Notes under the pieces: model-generated
What the model saw: the letters and a program-made list of their open reading frames with translations, nothing else
What the model was told of the DNA's origin: nothing
The model's database searches: none
Shown: positions 19,275 to 27,077 of the stretch, one piece after another
How the letters are laid out: each line of letters begins with the position of its first letter
How positions within the stretch are numbered: the stretch's first letter is position 1
Source: Streptomyces sp. NRRL F-5122
GTDB taxonomy: Bacteria; Actinomycetota; Actinomycetes; Streptomycetales; Streptomycetaceae
Length of the DNA: 64,000 bases
Direction of reading: 5' to 3'
NCBI RefSeq assembly: GCF_001507435.1
Contig: NZ_LMWH01000172.1
Span: 97,863-161,862 of the forward strand
Translations under genes and position numbers: made by a program

Positions 19275-19774
19275 CCGCGCCCAGTACCTTCGGACTGAGC
19301 AGTGAGGCACGCAACCTGCACTGGCTGCTGACGAACCTCGTCGAGGAGGTGCCGGGGCTGCTGTCGGTCGCGGTGGTCTCCTCCGACGGACTGCTCCTGC
19401 TCTCCTCCGACCCCGGCCGGAACGAGCAGGCCCGCACGGCGCGGGAGGGCAGGCCCAGCGGCCCCAAGGGGTCCTCGGCCGACCTCGCCACCGTCGTGTC
19501 CGGCGTCGGCAGCCTCACCATCGGCGCCGCGAAGCTGATGGACTTCGGCGGCGTCAAGCACACGATGGTCGCGATGGACGAGGGCAGCCTGTTCGTCATG
19601 TCGATCAGCGACGGTTCGCTGCTCGGCGTGCACGGCTCCGCGGACTGCGACATGAGCGTGGTGGCCTACCACATGGCGCTCTTCGTGGGCCGTGCCGGAC
19701 ACGTCCTGACCCCCGAACTCCGCAGCGAGCTGCGCAAGTCCTTCGAGGCCGAGTCGGCAGGGAGCGCACGATGA
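19271..19774 (+). CDS. Roadblock/LC7-domain protein (CvnB type)
   Basis: 167 residues, almost entirely one roadblock/LC7 domain: LHWLLTNLVEEVPGLLSVAVVSSDGLLLL, then the AKLMDFGGVKHTMVAMDEGSLFV strand region and a C-terminal helix. In conservons this protein binds the kinase and the GTPase and may act on the nucleotide state of the latter, as MglB does for MglA. It starts with TTG in TTGA, overlapping the kinase stop, and ends in an ATGA overlap with the next gene, so translation is coupled on both sides. Confidence 0.93.
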   Translation: MTAPSTFGLSSEARNLHWLLTNLVEEVPGLLSVAVVSSDGLLLLSSDPGRNEQARTAREGRPSGPKGSSADLATVVSGVGSLTIGAAKLMDFGGVKHTMVAMDEGSLFVMSISDGSLLGVHGSADCDMSVVAYHMALFVGRAGHVLTPELRSELRKSFEAESAGSAR

Positions 19775-20175
19775 GCAGCACACCGAAGAAGCTTCCCGTG
19801 CGCGGCGGCGACCGCAAACCGGCCCGGGTGCGGCCCTATTCGCTGACCGGCGGACGCACCCGTTTCGGGCACGTCCTGCTCGTCGAGACCTTCGTCGCCG
19901 CGTTGGACGCCCCGGAGGAACGGCGTGAACTGACCAATGGTTCACTGACCAGCCGGGTGATGCCCGAGATGCGGGCCATCGTCGAACTCTGCCGCCGCAT
20001 GCGTACGGTGGCGGAGATCGCGGCGCTGCTGAAGATGCCGCTGGGGGTGGTCCGCGTGCTCCTCAGCGATCTCGCGGACCAGGGAAAGATCCGTGTGTAC
20101 GGAACCGGTCACGGCCCCGGACAGCCTGACCGCGCTCTGCTGGAAAGGGTGCTGAGTGGACTCCGTCGTCTCTGA
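19771..20175 (+). CDS. DUF742 protein (CvnC type)
   Basis: 134 residues of the DUF742 family found in conservons. The N-terminus RVRPYSLTGGRT is typical. The second half resembles a winged helix-turn-helix (ELCRRMRTVAEIAALLKMPLGVVRVLLSDLADQGKIRVYG), yet no DNA target is known for these proteins. It overlaps the roadblock gene by four bases and the GTPase gene by twenty, consistent with fixed stoichiometry in one complex. Confidence 0.93.
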   Translation: MSSTPKKLPVRGGDRKPARVRPYSLTGGRTRFGHVLLVETFVAALDAPEERRELTNGSLTSRVMPEMRAIVELCRRMRTVAEIAALLKMPLGVVRVLLSDLADQGKIRVYGTGHGPGQPDRALLERVLSGLRRL

Positions 20176-20803
20176 CGCCTCCCCGGGCGTCTCCCCGCTC
20201 CTCGACGACGAGGAGCAACTGCAGGCCTGGCAGACGGACCGCACCCGCGCTCCGATCGCCACGAAGATCGTGGTGGCCGGCGGCTTCGGCGTCGGCAAGA
20301 CCACCCTGGTGAGCACCGTCTCGGAGATCACACCTCTGCAGACGGAGGCGCTGATGACCGAGGCGAGTGAGGAGACCGACGACCTCACCGACACGCCCGA
20401 GAAGCTCACCACCACGGTGGCGATGGACTTCGGCCGCATCACGCTCGACGACGACCTGGTGCTCTACCTCTTCGGCACGCCGGGCCAGCAGCGGTTCTGG
20501 TTCATGTGGGACGACCTGGTGCGCGGTGCGATCGGTGCGGTGGTCCTGGCGGACACCCGGCGGCTCGCCGACTGCTTCCCGGCTCTGGACTACTTCGAGA
20601 GCAGCGGCCTGCCCTACATGGTGGCGGTCAACCATTTCGACGGCAGCGAGCGGTTCGAGCCGGAGGACGTCCGTGAGGCGCTGACGATCCCCGCACGCAT
20701 ACCTGTCATGATCATGGACGCGCGCCGCCGGATCTCGGTGATCGAGACCCTCCTGGCCCTCGTCGGCCACGCGCTCGACGTCACCCCCGAGCAGCCCCGA
20801 TAG
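20156..20803 (+). CDS. Conservon GTPase (CvnD type)
   Basis: 215-residue Ras-like small GTPase. The P-loop is VVAGGFGVGKTT, the switch region holds TTTVAMDFGRI, and G3 is FGTPGQQRFWFMWDD, with Gly-Gln as in the Mgl/Arf-like group. The guanine-specificity strand reads VAVNHFDG, with NHFD in place of the usual NKxD. It begins with GTG 20156 inside the DUF742 gene. Conservon GTPases are proposed to act as switches downstream of the membrane kinase, somewhat like eukaryotic G-protein modules. Confidence 0.94.
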   Translation: MDSVVSDASPGVSPLLDDEEQLQAWQTDRTRAPIATKIVVAGGFGVGKTTLVSTVSEITPLQTEALMTEASEETDDLTDTPEKLTTTVAMDFGRITLDDDLVLYLFGTPGQQRFWFMWDDLVRGAIGAVVLADTRRLADCFPALDYFESSGLPYMVAVNHFDGSERFEPEDVREALTIPARIPVMIMDARRRISVIETLLALVGHALDVTPEQPR

Positions 20804-20816
20804 GAGCACCACCCGC

Positions 20817-22052
20817 ATGCGGAAGATACTCGTCGTCGGAGCCGGCCAGTCCGGACTCCAGCTCGCCCTCGGCCTCCAGTCGCACGGGTACGAGGTCACC
20901 CTGATGTCCAACCGGACCGCGGACGAGATCCGCTCCGGCCGGGTCATGTCGACGCAGTGCATGTTCCACACGGCTCTGCAGCACGAGCGCGATCTCCAGC
21001 TGAACTTCTGGGAGAACCAGGCCCCGAAGATCGAGGGGCTCGGCGTGTCCGTGGCCGGGCCGGAGTCGCAGCGCGTGATCGACTGGGTCGGCAGGCTCGA
21101 CGGGTACGCCCAGTCCGTCGACCAGCGTGTGAAGATGGCCGGCTGGATGGAGATTTTCGCGCAGCGCGGCGGTCAGCTGGTCATCCACGGCGCAGCGGTC
21201 TCCGACCTCGACTACTTCTCGCGCACCTACGACCTGGTGCTGGTGTCGGCCGGCAAGGGCGAGCTGGTGTCGATGTTCGGCCGTGACGCCTCCCGTTCGC
21301 CGTACAGCGAGCCGCAGCGGGCCCTCGCGGTCGCGTATGTGCACGGTCTCGGCCCCCGTCCGGAGCACCCGGACTACGACGCGGTCCGCTGCAACCTCGT
21401 GCCGGGCGTCGGCGAGCTCTTCGTGATGCCGACCCTGACGAACTCCGGCCGTGCGGACATCCTGTTCTGGGAGGGCATTCCCGGTGGCCCGCTGGACGTC
21501 TTCAACGGCGTCAAGGACCCGTCGGAGCACCTGTCCCTGACCCTGGAGCTGATGGAACGCTTCACACCGTGGGAGTACGCGCGGGCCACCAAGGTGGAGC
21601 TGACCGACGCGAACGGCACGCTCTCGGGCCGTTACGCGCCCACCGTGCGCAACCCGATCGGCCGGCTGCCCGGCGGCGGACTGGTCCTGGGCGTGGCCGA
21701 CGTCGTCGTGGCGAACGACCCCATCACGGGCCAGGGCTCCAACTCGGCGTCCAAGTGCGCCGCCGCCTACCTCGCCTCCATCCTCGAGCACGGGGACAAG
21801 GAGTTCGACGAGTCCTGGATGCAGCAGACCTTCGACCGCTACTGGGACACGGCCCAGCACGTGACCAAGTGGACCAACGCGATGCTCGGCGTGCCGCCGG
21901 AGCACGTCCTCAACCTGATCGGCGCCGCGGGCACCCTGCCGCCGGTCGCCGACCGCTTCGCGAACGGCTTCAACAACCCGGCCGACTTCGAGAACTTCTT
22001 CTACGACCCGGAGAAGACGGGGGCGTACCTGGCCTCGGTCGCGGGAGCCTGA
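20817..22052 (+). CDS. FAD monooxygenase, styrene/indole monooxygenase A family
   Basis: 411 residues. An N-terminal FAD-binding Rossmann motif is visible (ILVVGAGQSGLQLALGLQSHGYEV), followed by features of StyA-type proteins: NRTADEIRSGRVMSTQCMFHTALQHERDL near 40-65 and the second FAD motif VVANDPITGQGSNSASKCAAAY near 300. Family members epoxidise styrene or indole with reduced FAD supplied by a separate reductase. No StyB-like reductase is next to it. It lies 13 bases after the conservon GTPase with its own GGAG site and before a strong terminator, so it appears to be the fifth gene of the operon. The physiological substrate is unknown. Confidence 0.88.
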   Translation: MRKILVVGAGQSGLQLALGLQSHGYEVTLMSNRTADEIRSGRVMSTQCMFHTALQHERDLQLNFWENQAPKIEGLGVSVAGPESQRVIDWVGRLDGYAQSVDQRVKMAGWMEIFAQRGGQLVIHGAAVSDLDYFSRTYDLVLVSAGKGELVSMFGRDASRSPYSEPQRALAVAYVHGLGPRPEHPDYDAVRCNLVPGVGELFVMPTLTNSGRADILFWEGIPGGPLDVFNGVKDPSEHLSLTLELMERFTPWEYARATKVELTDANGTLSGRYAPTVRNPIGRLPGGGLVLGVADVVVANDPITGQGSNSASKCAAAYLASILEHGDKEFDESWMQQTFDRYWDTAQHVTKWTNAMLGVPPEHVLNLIGAAGTLPPVADRFANGFNNPADFENFFYDPEKTGAYLASVAGA

Positions 22053-22061
22053 CGGGCTTGT

Positions 22062-22084
22062 GACCGGCGGTTCGACCGCCGGTC
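22062..22084 (+). terminator. Terminator of the conservon operon
   Basis: A perfect 9-bp stem GACCGGCGG/CCGCCGGTC with a 5-base loop starts ten bases after the monooxygenase stop and is followed by GTTGTT. Confidence 0.82.
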
Positions 22085-22118
22085 GTTGTTCACGCCGGTC
22101 GCCCTCGGACGGCCCGGA

Positions 22119-22148
22119 GACGGCCCCGGCTCTGTCGCCGGGGCCGTC
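22119..22148. terminator. Second stem-loop in the convergent region
   Basis: An 11-bp perfect stem GACGGCCCCGG/CCGGGGCCGTC with an 8-base loop, between the conservon operon and the minus-strand membrane gene. It could end transcripts from either side. The next ~180 bases to 22330 show nothing recognisable. Confidence 0.65.
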
Positions 22149-22330
22149 GGCGTTCCACCGGAGCCGGTTCCTCGATGCGAACGGGCGGGGAGGCCGCCGA
22201 GGTCTGCTCGGCTTGTCACCGTGGCCTTGGCGTGCTTCCCGTCGGCTGCGGTCTCTGCGGTCGCGCTCAGCCCGCGAGGCGCCCCGACGGGCGGGGTCTG
22301 GATCCGTCGCACCCGGAGCGCCGACGGTCA

Positions 22331-22768
22331 CTACTGCATTGTCAGGTTTCCGAGCAGACCCGCGATGAGGAAGCCCGCTCCGAAGATCGCAAAACTGACC
22401 ACGGTCATCACGGCGAGCCGGGCACGGCCGACCCGCGGTTCCATGTGGTGCGCACGGCCGGTGGGCGGCGCCGTGGCCCCGTCGTAGGGGGCTCGTTCTG
22501 CGGAACCGTTCGCACCGCGGCCGGGCATGGGAGTTCGCCGAGCGAGCGCGGGCGGGTCTTGCCGGTGGCCGCCGAGCGTGGCGCCGGCGAGGGCGAGTGC
22601 CGCGACCTGGGGGACCGGGCCGGTGTCGCTCCGGACCGTCATCATGCCGTGTTTGAGACCGTGGTCGACCAGCCACCAGTTCATCGGCAGCGCGACGAGG
22701 AACCCCGTGCACAGGGCGATGGACATCACGAACCAGAACCTTGGGCCGGTCGGGTGCGTGGCGGCCAT
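22331..22768 (-). CDS. Small two-span membrane protein, unknown function
   Basis: 145 residues. One hydrophobic segment lies near the N-terminus (FWFVMSIALCTGFLVALPMNWWLV), a second near the C-terminus (LAVMTVVSFAIFGAGFLIAGLL), with a polar, low-complexity linker of ~75 residues between. No enzyme motif is visible. It is read in the same direction as the exported protein upstream, 33 bases away, so the two may be co-transcribed. I do not recognise a family. Confidence 0.6.
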   Translation of the reverse strand: MAATHPTGPRFWFVMSIALCTGFLVALPMNWWLVDHGLKHGMMTVRSDTGPVPQVAALALAGATLGGHRQDPPALARRTPMPGRGANGSAERAPYDGATAPPTGRAHHMEPRVGRARLAVMTVVSFAIFGAGFLIAGLLGNLTMQ

Positions 22769-22801
22769 GTCGTGTGTCAGCCACGGAACCTTGCCCGAAG
22801 G

Positions 22802-23695
22802 TCACCCCTCCTTCGCCGGATCGATTCCGTACAGTCCCGTGGCGGCGACGGCCCGCTTCACCGTGCATGGTTCCTGTTCATCGGCCGGGGCCGTCCACAG
22901 GGGTATCAGCCGGGCCGACGTGGGTGAGGAGTCCATGCGCAGGTACTGGCAGGCACCGTTGATCCGCAGGGCGAGGACGTGGACGCCGTCGCCGGCGGCC
23001 GTGCCGGACACCACGTTGACGGCGTCCCCGGCCGCGACCAGGTGCTTGTCCTTCAGGAAGTCCAGGGCGCCCTGCGGGGTGTGTGCATATCCCGAGGTCG
23101 CCGTCTGCCGGTACGCGTTGGGGCCGGTGGGCTGCCGGGTGAGGAGCACGCCCATCTGCGCCGCGAGGCTGCCGGGCCTGCCGTCGGTCCGCGTGGCCGG
23201 GCAGGACGTGACGGACTGCTTCACGCTGTACGTGCCGACACCGAAGGTGTAGCGGTAGCAGCGGACCGGATAGGCGTTCGCGGCGACGGTCCCCGAGCTC
23301 GGGGGGAACAGTCCCAACATCACCTCTGCCGTGTGGACGGCGCCGCCGGGCCCGCCCTGCGCCGTGCCGGCGCTCAGCAGCGCTCCGCCGTGCGTCTCGA
23401 CCTGGGCGACGAGCGTGCCCTCGGTGAACTGCCCCCCGTAGGTACCGCCCCCCGAGTAGAAGCCGGCGTTCAGGTCCCCGCGCAGGTCCTCGGCGAGTCC
23501 GGCGGCCTGGGCGTCGACGGCGGAGGTGTCCGGGGCGGTGGTCCTCTGGAAGAGCAGCGTGCCGGCCACCCCCGTGGCACAGGCGACGAGCGCGGTCACC
23601 GAGAACAGCAGCACCCGCGATGCGATGCCGCGCCCCCGAGTCTGTCCGGAGCCGGGCCGTTGGTCGTGCTGACGCTCCGTGGCGTGCGTCGTCAT
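22802..23695 (-). CDS. Membrane-anchored extracytoplasmic protein, unknown function
   Basis: 297 residues. A short cytoplasmic N-terminus rich in charged residues is followed by one transmembrane segment (ASRVLLFSVTALVACATGVAGTLLF, ~25-50); the rest is outside, with three Cys (RCYRYTF, TSCPATR, ACQYL) that could form disulfides. The ATG at 23695 follows GGGGGAGAAG. No catalytic motif is evident. It probably forms an operon with the small membrane protein downstream. It may be an envelope sensor or structural protein; this is inference. Confidence 0.75.
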   Translation of the reverse strand: MTTHATERQHDQRPGSGQTRGRGIASRVLLFSVTALVACATGVAGTLLFQRTTAPDTSAVDAQAAGLAEDLRGDLNAGFYSGGGTYGGQFTEGTLVAQVETHGGALLSAGTAQGGPGGAVHTAEVMLGLFPPSSGTVAANAYPVRCYRYTFGVGTYSVKQSVTSCPATRTDGRPGSLAAQMGVLLTRQPTGPNAYRQTATSGYAHTPQGALDFLKDKHLVAAGDAVNVVSGTAAGDGVHVLALRINGACQYLRMDSSPTSARLIPLWTAPADEQEPCTVKRAVAATGLYGIDPAKEG

Positions 23696-23836
23696 GTCTT
23701 CTCCCCCTGCCGGCAGGGCGTTTACTGGATGCGCCGCTGCCGCCGCATACTGCCAGCCGCCCCGATCCGCCGTGTCGTTCGGGGTGCGTAGGCGCCGCAC
23801 TCCGGCGCTGCCGCCGCGCCCCGGCGGCCAGGAGGG

Positions 23837-24745
23837 CTACCCGGCGGCGGCCGCCGGCACGGCGAAACAGCCGGCGTCGGAGCCGTCCGCGGCGCCGGGT
23901 CGCGGTGCCCGCACCACCCTGCCGTTGCCGAGGTACATGGCCACACGCGTGGCTTCGGGGAAGTAGACCATCAGGATCCCCCGGCCGCAGCCGGTTCAGC
24001 GGCACCTGGGGCAGTTGGCCCCACCGGCCGCCTACGGCATCGCGGCGACTCCGGGCGCGCCGAGGGACCCGGAGGACACGAACGTGTCCTGCGCGGCGGC
24101 GGTCTGGCTCTTCTCGAACGCGGACAGCGCGGCCAGTTCTTCGGGGGTGAGGGCGGACAGCAGTTTCTCGACGTCCCTCAGCTGCCGCTCGACGTCGTCC
24201 CGCGCCTCCTTCTGCCGGTCGGCGAGGGTGAGCTGGTCGTCGAGGGCCTTGCGTGCCCGACGGGCCTGCGCGTCGGCCTGCTGCTCGGTGCCGACCAGCC
24301 TCTGCACGCTCTCGGCCCGCTCACGCGCCAACTGCCCGATCACATGGCCCTCGTCCAGTGCGTGCTGCGGATCGCGGGCGAGCAGCAGGCGTACGTACGC
24401 GGAGATGTGCGTGCTGCTCTGGTACTGCTGCCGGGCGAGACGGCCGACTTCGCCGCGACTGGCCTGCAGGGCGAGTCTGGTCCTGGCGAGTTCCCCGTCC
24501 AGCCGCTCGACCTCGTCCTGCTGCTTTTTCAGCTTCTCGGTCGTGGCGTTGTAGACCTCGGTGGCCTGCTCGGTCTCCCGGTAGTGCTTCTGAAGTTCCG
24601 TCAGCAGCTCGGAGAGCGGGCGGGGGCCCGGCTGCGCCGCCGGAGTGGTGCCGGGGTCGGGAGCGGCCACCGAGGGCGCGGGCGCGAGCACGGCCGAGAC
24701 GGTCACCGCCGCCGTACACGCCAGGCGCAGCAACCTTCCTGACAT
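23837..24745 (-). pseudogene. Decayed NlpC/P60 endopeptidase; intact coiled-coil part at 24032-24745
   Basis: The 5' part is an open frame of 237 residues: a signal peptide (about 1-28, ending SVAA) and a long coiled coil (~45-215) of the kind that precedes NlpC/P60 domains in cell-wall hydrolases such as RipA. The frame then stops. Beyond the stop, in other frames, lie pieces of an NlpC/P60 C-terminus: QVPLNRLRPGD in one frame and, one inserted base later, MVYFPEATRVAMYLGNGRVVRAPRPG. The catalytic-Cys region (DCSG) is absent, and the motif that should read THVAMYLG has Arg in place of the catalytic His. The gene therefore appears broken by an internal deletion plus a frameshift. The coiled-coil part may still be exported. 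Confidence 0.75.
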
Positions 24746-24847
24746 TTCATCACCTCCGCTGCGGAGATGGTCCTTCCACCTCGCACCGGCAGCATCGGGC
24801 GCCCGCAGCCCGGGCGCCCGCCGGGTGGTCGGTTCGGCGCAGGGAGG

Positions 24848-25162
24848 TCACTCGTCGGCGGTGTCCGGGCCACCGTCCGGCGTGGCGTCTGGCGTCCGAC
24901 GCGGCTTGGACCACGGCCACCGAAGGCCATCCCGGCTTCGGCCCTCGGGCCGGTACTCGTACTTCCAGCCCTGGTGGAGGCCGAGTCTGCTGCTCCGGCC
25001 CGCTTCCACGCGCCGGTAGACGAGCACGGTCGGCGGGCCGCCGGCCGCGTCCGGGACCGGGACGCGATACCACTTCGGCGGGTGGCCCGTCGGGCCGAGG
25101 AGGACCGGCAGCACGCGCCCGTCCAGGGGGCCGCCCACGAACGGGGTGTCTTGGCTCTTCAC
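24848..25162 (-). CDS. Conserved small hypothetical protein
   Basis: 104 residues starting at GTG 25162, with a GAGG site 11 bases upstream. The body (TPFVGGPLDGRVLPVLLGPTGHPPKWYRV...VLVYRRV...GWKYEY) is compact and looks like a small beta-rich domain found across Streptomyces; the end is charged and disordered. No membrane segment or known motif. It lies between the broken NlpC gene and the broken TetR gene and follows the direction of both. Confidence 0.62.
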   Translation of the reverse strand: MKSQDTPFVGGPLDGRVLPVLLGPTGHPPKWYRVPVPDAAGGPPTVLVYRRVEAGRSSRLGLHQGWKYEYRPEGRSRDGLRWPWSKPRRTPDATPDGGPDTADE

Positions 25163-25223
25163 GACACCAGTGTCCTCTTCGGGCGGGCCGGCGCAGGTGC
25201 GGGTCCCGGCGCGGGAGGCCGTG

Positions 25224-25908
25224 TCACAGCAGGTGGCCAGCGTCGCCGACCACGGACAGAACGCGTCTGAGCAGGGCGCCGATCGGTCCGTCGGCACTCT
25301 CCAGGGCCAGTGCGCCGCGCACCACGGCGGCGGTCTGCGGATCGCGTCCGGCGCCGGCCACCAGGCATGCCACGAACTGCTCCACGAGCCAGTCCCGCAG
25401 TTCGTCCACCGGTGGCTGCTTGTCCTCGTCGAGCCAGATCAGGGAGGCGGCCTCCACTGCGGTGATCCACGTCCGCACGGCTGAGGATGTGCTCGGCGGC
25501 GGCCCGCCGTACCCCGTCGACGATGGCGGTGGTGCGGGACGTCTCGACCACGCTGCCGCCCTGGAGCAGCGCGCTGAACCCGGCGTCGTGCTGGTCGACG
25601 AAGGCGAGGTAACGGTCGAGGGCGCGGCCGAGGCGCCGGGTCAGCGGTCCCTCCGGGGGCTCGGCGAAGCACTGCTCGAGCTCCTCGGCCGCGGAGCGGA
25701 GCGCGGCCTCGTACAGCTGCTGCTTGCCGCCGGGGAAGTAGCGGTACACGAGCGGGCGCGAGACCCCGGCCGCCTCGGCCACGTCGTCCAGTGAGACCTC
25801 TTCGGGCGCGCGCTGCGCGAACAGGGACAGCGCGGCGCCGAGCAGCTGGCTTCGCCGCTCCTCGACGCTGAGCCGACGGTACGCGCGGGTGGGGGCCTCG
25901 GAGGTCAT
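25224..25908 (-). pseudogene. TetR-family regulator broken by a frameshifting deletion
   Basis: The first ~115 codons (from ATG 25908) give a normal TetR N-terminus: SVEERRSQLLGAALSLFAQRAPEEVSLDDVAEAAGVSRPLVYRYF is the helix-turn-helix, followed by ligand-domain helices up to AAAEHILS. The expected C-terminal part (VRTWITAVEAASLIWLDE...) continues in another frame from ~25480 to its stop at 25224. Relatives, from memory, have about a dozen extra residues between these points, so a short deletion that is not a multiple of three is likely. Translation in the original frame would run on without homology to 25159. A short inverted repeat TTGT-N3-ACAA (25928-25938) upstream may have been its operator. 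It lies next to the diiron oxygenase genes it may have controlled. Confidence 0.7.
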
Positions 25909-26011
25909 GTGGGGCAGCGTAACCGCGTTGTCGTACAAAACGGCGGGGCGAGCCCGTCCCGCGGCCGGGGCGGCCTGCACGGCCGGCCCCCGGAACCCCA
26001 CGGGTCCGTCC

Positions 26012-26941
26012 TCAGGCCAGCAGCCCCGAGGACCGCCACAGCCGCCGCCCGACGCCCCGCAGCACGCCGATGTCGTCGAGGAAGTCCGTCAGCCTCTTCG
26101 CACCCGTCTGCATGACCTCCCGCCGGTGGCCGCTCGCCCTGACCTGGGCGGCCGCCTCCTGCTTGTCCAGGCCGACGTTCGTGTAGACCTCGGGGTTCAC
26201 GAACGCCACCGAGAAGACGCGTGCGAACTCACCGGAGGTGATCCGGGTGAACTCCTGCGACCACCGCGGGGCGGTCAGCATCTGGCGGCGCAGTTCCTCG
26301 CGCGCGTACCGGACGTGCCGGGCCTCCTCGACCACGTGGATGCGGGTGACCCCGCGGATCAACGACTGCACCCGCTCGTCGGGGAAGGTCAGCCGCTGCA
26401 TCCAGTCGAGGACCTCCTCGCCCAGGAGGGTCGCCGTGAAGGAACCGGGTGTCGTCGAGATCGTCTTGAAGAGGCGGCCGAGGTTCTGGTGCACCCGGCT
26501 CACCGGGTACCAGGGTGTCCCGCCGTGCGCGATCAGCCGGGCGAACATCTTCGAGTGCCGGCACTCGTCCTCGATCTCGGTCAGCGCGTAGCGCACATGC
26601 GAACTGGTCGCCGCCTTGTCGTAGATGTGCCGGACCAGCAGCTGCATCAGGATGAGCTCGAACCAGATGCCGAGCGAGGCGAGCGAGGCCGCCTCGTGCT
26701 GGGAGAGCAGGATCCGCTGCTCCTCGCTCATCCGCTTCCACAGCGGCGTGTCGTACAGCGACACCAGCTCCGGCGGCCAGAACCACTTGCCCGCCTCGAA
26801 GGGCGCGTCCCAGTCCAGTTCCTTGTCCGGATCGAAGGAGTGCTTGGCGGAGGAGGCGAGCAATCGCTCGGCCACCTGCTCCCGGTCCTTGAGCAGTCCG
26901 AGCGCGTCGCGCAGCACCTCGGCCTCGGTCACGGTCGTCAT
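26012..26941 (-). CDS. AurF-type diiron oxygenase (p-aminobenzoate N-oxygenase family)
   Basis: 309 residues, all helical. The paired carboxylate/His motifs expected for a ferritin-like diiron site are visible: a Glu in LLSQHEAASLAS, IEDECRHSKMF (ExxH) and HVVEEARHVRYAREEL (ExxH). The AurF family oxidises aromatic amines to nitro compounds or acts as an orphan oxygenase; here the substrate is unknown. The ATG at 26941 is used because the upstream codons lack a ribosome site. It is divergent from a second diiron-type gene across 136 bases and lies downstream of the broken TetR's likely control region. Confidence 0.85.
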   Translation of the reverse strand: MTTVTEAEVLRDALGLLKDREQVAERLLASSAKHSFDPDKELDWDAPFEAGKWFWPPELVSLYDTPLWKRMSEEQRILLSQHEAASLASLGIWFELILMQLLVRHIYDKAATSSHVRYALTEIEDECRHSKMFARLIAHGGTPWYPVSRVHQNLGRLFKTISTTPGSFTATLLGEEVLDWMQRLTFPDERVQSLIRGVTRIHVVEEARHVRYAREELRRQMLTAPRWSQEFTRITSGEFARVFSVAFVNPEVYTNVGLDKQEAAAQVRASGHRREVMQTGAKRLTDFLDDIGVLRGVGRRLWRSSGLLA

Positions 26942-27016
26942 CGCTGTCCCCACCACCTCGTCGCACGGGCCGCTGTTACCGGCGGTCACGTCTTATGAGA
27001 CTGCTTGTCAGCAAGG

Positions 27017-27046
27017 ACGTCAATCCCCTGTGCGCCACTTGTTGAC
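27017..27046. promoter_or_regulatory. Inverted TTGACG pair between divergent diiron genes
   Basis: CGTCAA (27017-27022) and TTGACG (27041-27046) are inverted with an 18-base gap. Each reads as TTGACG, a good -35 hexamer, towards its own gene. No convincing -10 hexamer was found at the right spacing on either side. Alternatively it is a regulator site. Confidence 0.3.
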
Positions 27047-27077
27047 GGAGCGTCTACCACGTGTGAGCGTGAACTGT

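Noticed and set aside
27000..27016. Short palindrome CTTG-N4-CAAG near the diiron genes as a TetR operator
   Set aside because: Arms of only four bases are common by chance and there is no second copy.
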